This document shows, one piece after another, positions 57,560-64,000 of a stretch of 64,000 nt of DNA. Under the pieces are notes generated by a model, which saw only the letters and a program-made list of their open reading frames with translations, had not been told where the DNA came from and did not search any database. How positions within the stretch are numbered: the first letter of the stretch is position 1; every line of letters starts with the position of its first letter. The DNA comes from Diphasiastrum complanatum (Eukaryota; Streptophyta; Lycopodiopsida; Lycopodiales; Lycopodiaceae), in contig MU831832.1 in assembly GCA_029204225.1 (NCBI GenBank), positions 38,141 through 102,140 on the forward strand. Direction: 5' to 3'. The translations under genes were made by a program, and so were the position numbers.

Positions 57560-59985
57560 GTTGAGATCTAAGTTGTGCGGCAAAAAACAAGATCCATTGT
57601 TGATGAATCATCATCCTCTTTTTGAACCACTAGTTTGATAGTCCATGTTACAGGATCAACCTTGACTGCACGTTCACGATTTTCAAAAGTGATTTTCCTG
57701 GTATCCCAATTATGAATTACTTGCGCAACTTGTAACCATGGGCGTCCCAATAGGACTCAGTGGACATCTGGTGCTTCAGGTAAGTCCCATTACTATGAAA
57801 GTAATGACGAACTGTACTCCAACAATTCTGACAAGTATATCTTCAACCATTTCTCACAGACGAACTATAGTTTGATCAGCCAGCTTAATGGCAAAAGTCG
57901 TAGGCTTTATCTTTGTAAGGCCCCACTTTGCACATAGCTTTGTAGAAATCAGGTTAACGCAAAAACCGCCATCTATCATGGCTGCTTCGTTAGGAAATTG
58001 TCTATGCTGTATCGGCAAGGTGATATTTTTTTGTTCACTTTCCCAAGCTGCTTCGACATGGAGTACTTCATTAGATTCTTTGAATCTGGCACAAAAAAGT
58101 GACTCTTGATGGAGTTCTGGTTCAACTTGAGTTAACTTTTATGCTAATACTTCTTTTGCTTTTGGCACCAACTTCAAGAACTCTCCCAACGAAATATTGA
58201 TCTTACTAGACAAAATATTCATGAGCAGTTCTATTTGCGATGCTTCCGGGTTCAGTCATCTTGAAGGGTTCTTCATGATGATGCAACTAAGCATTCATAT
58301 CTGTACGTGGACTATTCGGTGGTTGCACTGGTGAAGAACGAACTTCGACTGTTGCTTTAGCAGCTTCAAACTCCTCTTCCTCTTGCAAATATTTAATCCA
58401 TTGCCTCATATCTTGATATCTTCTCTTTTTTGCATGAAGATTTGGATAGACTCCAGATGTTGTTGGTATATCAGTTAATGGTATAGGAATCAACAGTAAC
58501 TGGATCTGCTACAGGTTCTTTCTACTTTCTATGCTCTGGTAACCACCATCAAGGGTACACTTGGTTTATTTTGAGCTACTGGTCTTTGCTTGATTGTTAT
58601 CAAATTTACAAGAGCTGTGATCGGTGGCGGCTTTGGTCTTGCTAGACACTCCTTGTAGCAATGCCCATAACCATAGGTCACGACAGAATGGTACAATTTG
58701 TCTTTATTTGGACATTCTGCAACTCTGTGATTTTCTCCACATGCAAAGCATCCAAGTGGTGCTCTGGTCCAATTTCTAGATGTTTGTTGTTGCGTGATAG
58801 GCATAAATAACATACTGTTTTGAAGATCCACCTTCATAATCATTACTATAATTCCATTGCTCGGCTACTTCTATAAGGTTTTTGGTTCCGTAAAATCAAC
58901 AGGAGGAGCGGGGTGCTTTGGTGGGGCAGGTAAGGCTAATCGTTCTGGGTATCCAAGAGCAGATTGATGAGGTCTAGCTGCTGGATTTTCTCCTTAAAAG
59001 TGGTTCTCGATATCCCATCTGGGCATATTGTTGTTGAATTATTCGAGGATTGAAGTTGCAAAAAACAGTCTCATGACCAGGCGAATTACACAAATGGCAT
59101 ATACTGATTTCCATTCATTTTTTCAATTGAGGGACACTCATTCACTATGTGATTTTCCATACGAATGGAACACCAAACATATTTCCTGGTAGAAAAAAGT
59201 CTTGGAAAAACTTCTCAGGTTCCTTGTTCGCTTGTCCATGGAAATCTTCGAATGCTTTGATCTTCTCATCAAATTGCAAATGCAACTTTTCCATCTATTT
59301 TTGCAGGTTTTTTTCAATTTCTCGAACTCATTGAGCATCATCTCTGTAGTAGCATTGACATCATTGATGCAATAGTTGTGGATGTCATAGTGGTCTGCCC
59401 TGATGTATAAGGCAACATACTGATATTCAGCTCATCATCTGAATCTTCATCTTCTCTTGTACTACATCATCGATAGCATTTTGCAAAGTTGCATACTCAT
59501 TGTGGCATTTCAACTCACATCTGATCCTTTTAGGAAGGTCTGCCAAGAACCCACATAATTATAGCATCTTCAATAATCAATTCAGGCATGCACTCAGATC
59601 TGAGGCATTTTACTCATTCTATGTAATCTCGAACCATTTCCCGCTTTCCCATTTTAACTTTACTTAGAAGTAGAAAAGGGTCTTTCATAAACTTTCGAGG
59701 TTTGAACCGTGTGATGAGGGCTCGTTTGACAGTCTCCCAATCTGTCGCCAGTTTCATCTTTATTATAGTACCAATCTTGTGCTATGCCTGTTAAGGCCAT
59801 AGGAAAAAGCTTAAGTTTATCTTGGGAGAAAACTTTGCCATTAACTTCACAATATTTAGAATAGATATGAAAAAATCGAACTGGATCTGTTAATCCATTG
59901 TATTTGGGTAGATCTAAATGAGATGCTCTCCTAACAATAATTGGATTGACTTCTTGAGAAGCACCTCCAGGAGCAGCCATTATTA
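57560..59985 (-). pseudogene. Ty3/Gypsy gag-protease, decayed
   Basis: Minus strand: gag starts MAAPGGASQEVNPIIVRRAS at 59980 and continues LDLPKYNGLTDPVRFFHIYS, with FPMALTGIAQDWYYNKDETG, the conserved L-x-G-x-A-x-x-W-Y/F gag block. Zinc knuckle CFACGENHRVAEC (about 58720-58760) and a second Cys-rich stretch follow. The protease C-terminus GRPWLQVAQVIHNWDTRKIT lies at 57568-57750. Frameshifts and stops break the frame at least five times. It ends at protease: RT, RNase H and integrase are missing. The protease resembles that of the 50.3 kb Gypsy. Confidence 0.85.
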
Positions 59986-60775
59986 TAGATCAAATCCAAC
60001 AAACAATGAGATTGGATTCAAATTTTCAATCAAAACTATCTCAGATCAGATTTGCTAGATCTCTTCCACTTGACAAGAATCAGATTCCTATATCGTGAAA
60101 AAGATTCCTAAGATAAATCGATCGATACTTCTCAAAATCAAAATCAGACTGAATTAGATTTGACCCAAAATTTGACAAAGAAGAATAATATCGGAAATAG
60201 AAGAGTTTTTAGAGGATCAGTTGTCATATTGTTATATTTCTATCAAAAAAGTCTCTTTTTCGCAAAAATACCAATATTACTCTTGATTCTTTGCCAAAAC
60301 CTTTGCCGAATTACCGTATTATTTTATTTATAGTAATTTATTATTTTTGAGTTCGACGACCATTCATTCTATCTGGTTATAGAAAATCTCGATTTTTACC
60401 CTCGCCAAACTACAAAAACTGTGCTTTTATGTGTCAGGAACCTTCGCTAGTTCTATCCTAGCTTTGTTTGTGTCAGATTCTCAGTATGAGAGTTCAACGA
60501 AGGTTATTTCCATAGAATTTGTCAGAAAAAACTGATTTGAGAGTTTTTAGCAAAAATAGCACTATTGAACCTTTGCCGAGTTAATCTTTGCCTAAGGAAC
60601 CTTCGCCAATTCTATTTTTAGGTTCATATTTTAACAGATAACAGAGGAATGGAATAGACAGGCTATGGAAACTAGCTCTCTTCTCTCTATTGATAGCTCA
60701 ATCTCTGCGTATGTACAATGGCTCTGAGTGTCGCCCTTATAGGAACGAACATCGGCTTGAACGTCGATCACCAAC
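59986..60775 (-). other. Gypsy leader between LTR and gag
   Basis: No ORF. Repeated CTTCGCC/CTTTGCC phrases. A minus-strand TTGGTGATCGACG (60762-60774) directly next to the LTR end could be the primer site. I did not match it to a tRNA. Confidence 0.4.
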
Positions 60776-60819
60776 TGTTAAGATGTCAGGGATCGCCAAA
60801 TGTTAAGATGTCAGGGATC
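60776..60819. repeat. Duplicated 19-bp LTR terminus
   Basis: TGTTAAGATGTCAGGGATC occurs at 60776-60794 and 60801-60819, separated by six bases. On the minus strand this is the CTTAACA end expected of an LTR, present twice in tandem. The LTR would extend rightwards from here. Its far end was not found. Confidence 0.7.
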
Positions 60820-61099
60820 CGCTAATGTGTCGCTATAAAACGTTGCACAAAACGTCACGAGTTCTTACTTAAGATGAATTTACAAAATGCAAATACGCCT
60901 TTACATGAATTTAGGCACTATAGCATATTTCTATGTACAAAAATTGAAAAATTTTATAATATAAAACATTGAATAATGTGGGATCATAGGACTCCACAAG
61001 CGTCCCACGATATCAATTCATTTTTAAGTCACGATTTATCGACAAACTAAATTCCAGATGGATTCTTAAAGTAAGCTAGTCTCATCGCATAAAGATGAA

Positions 61100-61910
61100 T
61101 GGATCCAATTACTATTTGTGAAAATTTAACATGAAGACTTTGTTGATTGCTAGTCAGTTGTGGGATGTTGTCACATGTATCAAATTGAATCTTGAAGATG
61201 ACACAATTGACTCTAAATGGAAATCCAAGGATGGTAAAGCTTTCACACTCATCATTCTCAATATATCAGACACTTAGATTGGCCATATATCAGAAGCTCA
61301 AACCACAAAATGTGGGACATCTTGAGTGCACTATATGATGTGAGAGACGTGACTTCCAAGTTGCATCTCAGAAGGAAATTTTTCTTACTCAAGATGTCGA
61401 ATGATGATTCTCTTCAAAATCATGTTAAAAAGTTCAAGAATCTCTTGCAGCAGATGATAGCTGTCGGATCAACTATTGACAATCAAGATGCAATTATGAC
61501 ATTGCTATCGAAGTTGTCTTCTACATATGAAAATTGGGTGATGATCATTAAGATGCACTCATATTTAACTCTCACCAAAGTTATCACTATGTTGTTGTAG
61601 GAAGACAATTGAAGAAGTCAAGACACATTTTTGACTTTATCATCTCACGCTCTATATGTCAACAAAAGCTCAAAATGGCAGAATAAGGAAAGTTCTAAAT
61701 AGCCCACATGGAATCAAAAGCTGACACAAAGTCAAGAACAGTTATCGAATCCACAGTCGAAGAAGAAAATGTTTCGTAAGTATTGGAAGCGCACTAATCA
61801 TGAGATCCATAATTGCAAGATAGCAAAAAATGCCTCCAACAAGCAATCAGATCAACATGTGAATGCAGTCGTAGTATCATCTCAATTTCCCATATTCGAC
61901 CATTAGAGAA
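61100..61910 (+). pseudogene. Ty1/Copia gag remnant
   Basis: Plus strand: QLWDVVTCIKLN, then after a stop MWDILSALYDVRDVTSKLHL (61310 onwards), RRKFFLLKMSNDDSLQNHVK, FKNLLQQMIAVGSTIDNQDA and LLSKLSSTYENWV, the UBN2-type gag core. A remnant of the zinc knuckle (FRKYWKRTNHEIHNCK; two Cys altered) follows at about 61770-61820. There are several stops. It ends before protease. Confidence 0.8.
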
Positions 61911-62289
61911 AATATGGGCCTAAAGAGGGCCCTATAAGAAATGCCATGTAGGAGAGATAAAAATAACACTAAAAAATTAAAATATCATTTTTCAGCTTCT
62001 TTATGCATCTGCCCGCACGTCTTTAAATGCGCATGTCATGTACCTTATGAGTGTCACATCAAACGTCACTGGTGCTTATGATTTTTGAGAAGTCAAAATA
62101 TTCCCTCCCAATAGTTGGGACATTCAAAGATTCAAAAAATACATGGGTTGTGGCATTTTATAAATACGGGAGTCTACCATCTCCATCTCTAGGGTCGAAC
62201 AAGTGTATAGCGCCATCTCCAGCTCCGTTATTGTTATTGTGCTCTTTGGTACTATTTTTTTTGCTGTTTTAGCTTGTCTTTATCATCTT
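61911..62289. other. No gene recognised
   Basis: Between the gag remnant and the right-end coding region. One plus-strand frame (62051-62272) lacks any known feature. Confidence 0.3.
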
Positions 62290-63976
62290 CATGTGCATCT
62301 TTCACCAGAGTATGCTCCGCTTAGAACAAGAAATTCAAAAAAAATTTAAATTATCAACTTCTGATATGATCCATTACAAGGAGGAAAAGCTAAAGCATTT
62401 AGATTTATGGTCATCAGGAACATTGTATCCTATTGACCTAGATTCAATGCAACATCTTGATTTTAATTCAGTAACTCAATTGATAATGTATATGTGTCAT
62501 GGAAAAAAACGGTCTTTTAGGTAATTGTGAGAATTTGAAAGCCTATGGTAATACGAATTCATCGCAGAGAATACATTTTTTAGAAGAGAAATATAATAAA
62601 ATATCAAGGGAAAGTCAAGAAAAAACTATAAAGTTGAAAACTTGTTTGGTGGAAAATGAGATCCTCAAGAAGGAGATTCAAATGTTACAATCTTCTTTAT
62701 GTGTGATGAGATTATGGCATTTCAATCCATGCATATCTTGTATTTGTCTCTGTAAAAGACATGGATTTGCTAAATAAAAAGGCAAAAAATAAACGAAAGA
62801 GATTGGTAACAAGGGATATTTGTGATCTTTCATCCAAAGGAGGTTATCGGAAAAGTAGAATCCATGCATTCAAGTAAGTTTTAGCTTATTTGTATTAATA
62901 ATGTTTCAGCTTATTGATTTAATGCAATCCATAGTTCATTATTTGCTACCACTTCTTTGAATTTTAGCAATGATTGAGACTGTATGTCCAAATCTTTATT
63001 AGCTATTTTCGAAACATGATATTTGCTATGCATATCTACATTGGTTGTTGAAGACCATTTGGCTGATGAGATTTTCATTGGAAAATCATTAGGTTCTATT
63101 TTGACTACTAAGTCTCTGAAGTCAATGTTAAGCAAAAATAAAATGAGAAAAATTAAGGCTTCATTTACTAATAGCATTATGTATGAAGTTGGGAAAATAC
63201 TAGACATTACATTAGTTCAAGGAGCATGTGATTTTTCTAGTATCAATAGAGAAGCATATGCAACAATCTTCAAGATGATTAAAGAAGCATTTGGACAAGT
63301 TAGCGTAAAAAAGTTTTCGATCCCATGACATCTTTAAAAAAAAAGACATGTTAAACCAGAGCATGCCAAAACTAGTGGGTATTCCATTTCATATCAATGA
63401 AGTGTATTGCTCAAAAGGAGACTGTCTAGCTTTTGAAAATTCCAACAATATGTTTATTGATATTAATCAATTGCTAGCATTCATAAGAAGATGCTATAGT
63501 ATTACAAATGAGTGTGTGAATAACAAACTGGCAGTTGTCCTTAATTTAGATGAGTGTAAAATTATAAAGGGACAAAAAATGGAGAGACTTAGTCTTACAG
63601 TCATGAATGGAGCACTTTCAAATTCAGAACACCCGCAAGGACTCAACTTCAGTGTTCAATCAGATAATAATATTTGGTGGTTGGTAGCTTTTTAGGTATA
63701 GTTACTCTATTGCAGTTTCTATATGGATAATCATTTTTATGTTGATATTATGATACAACAATTTCGTCTCTCTTATAGGTGAAGACCATGGTATTCTCTT
63801 GTGGGTATTTAGTAGAACATTATATCCTACCATCATCAGGATATGATGATGGTTCTAAAGCTCAAAGACTCTTATCTAACTACTTTGGAAAAGAATCTAG
63901 AATTCAATACTCAGTTTGGAAAGAGATAATAGCCACAACTCAAGAGTTTGAGAAACGAGGTTCAACTCTATTATGA
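62290..63976 (+). pseudogene. Decayed intron-bearing coding region of unrecognised family
   Basis: Segments in order: 62291-62524 (LEQEIQKKFKLSTSDMIHYK); 62499-62777, a coiled-coil-like Glu/Lys-rich part; 62757-62875 (KNKRKRLVTRDICDLSSKGG), ending at a donor (TTCAA|GTAAGT); an exon from an acceptor near 62959 carrying two TGA stops, then VVEDHLADEIFIGKSLGSIL, MYEVGKILDITLVQGACDFS; after a shift near 63314, PKLVGIPFHINEVYCSKGDC, AVVLNLDECKIIKGQKMERL and SVQSDNNIWWL. A donor at about 63679 and acceptor at 63778 join WWL to VKTMVFSCGYLVEHYILPSS, stop at 63976. I cannot name the family. The mix of conserved-looking blocks, canonical splice sites and stops suggests a pseudogene or TE-borne host-like gene. 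Confidence 0.45.
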
Positions 63977-64000
63977 TCACTTTTGCAATCATTTCATTGG

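Overview
This window is nuclear DNA from a land plant with a large, repeat-rich genome. The signs are a host gene of 16 short exons with GT-AG introns, a plant-type MYB regulator fragment, Ty1/Copia and Ty3/Gypsy remnants in both orientations, Helitron/PIF1-type helicase scraps, and long (TG)n, (AT)n and (GA)n tracts. The species cannot be named from the sequence. A seed-free vascular plant such as a fern is a guess from overall style only.

Host genes are few. (1) At the left edge, on +, is the 3' end of a gene resembling GAMYB-class R2R3-MYB regulators (1-1121, two exons, N-terminus outside the window). (2) On -, 31199-38255, is a complete PWP1 (periodic tryptophan protein 1, WD40) gene. I reconstructed 16 exons and 501 codons, all joined in phase. 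(3) On +, 45268-46008, is a single-exon ORF for a basic, low-complexity protein I do not recognise. (4) On +, 62290-63976, is a decayed, intron-bearing coding region of an unrecognised family. No tRNA, rRNA or CRISPR was seen.

The rest is layered transposable elements. 4.3-9.2 kb holds Copia pieces on -, including an LTR with internal sequence on both sides, next to a helicase C-terminus. 9581-15605 is a structurally complete, recently inserted Copia element on -, with 650/651-bp LTRs, a GAGAC target duplication and a tRNA-iMet primer site. It sits beside another helicase fragment. 15.9-18.9 kb holds further LTRs and a coding-less Copia derivative. 22.9-29.4 kb holds Copia scraps, a foldback, and two related LTRs back to back in inverted orientation. 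39.3-43.9 kb holds a rearranged Copia on +. 47.6-50.27 kb holds two more truncated Copia pieces on -. 50.28-54.3 kb is a Gypsy pol on + riddled with stops, and 57.4-60.8 kb is a Gypsy gag-protease on -.

The most unusual observation is in the 9.6-15.6 kb Copia. Where its reverse transcriptase should be, between integrase and RNase H, there is an unrelated open reading frame of about 360 codons in frame with integrase. A second, independently truncated copy of the same module lies at 48.34-49.13 kb, also beside integrase sequence. This looks like a family of reverse-transcriptase-less Copia elements carrying a captured module and moved in trans. Its low LTR divergence shows it moved recently.
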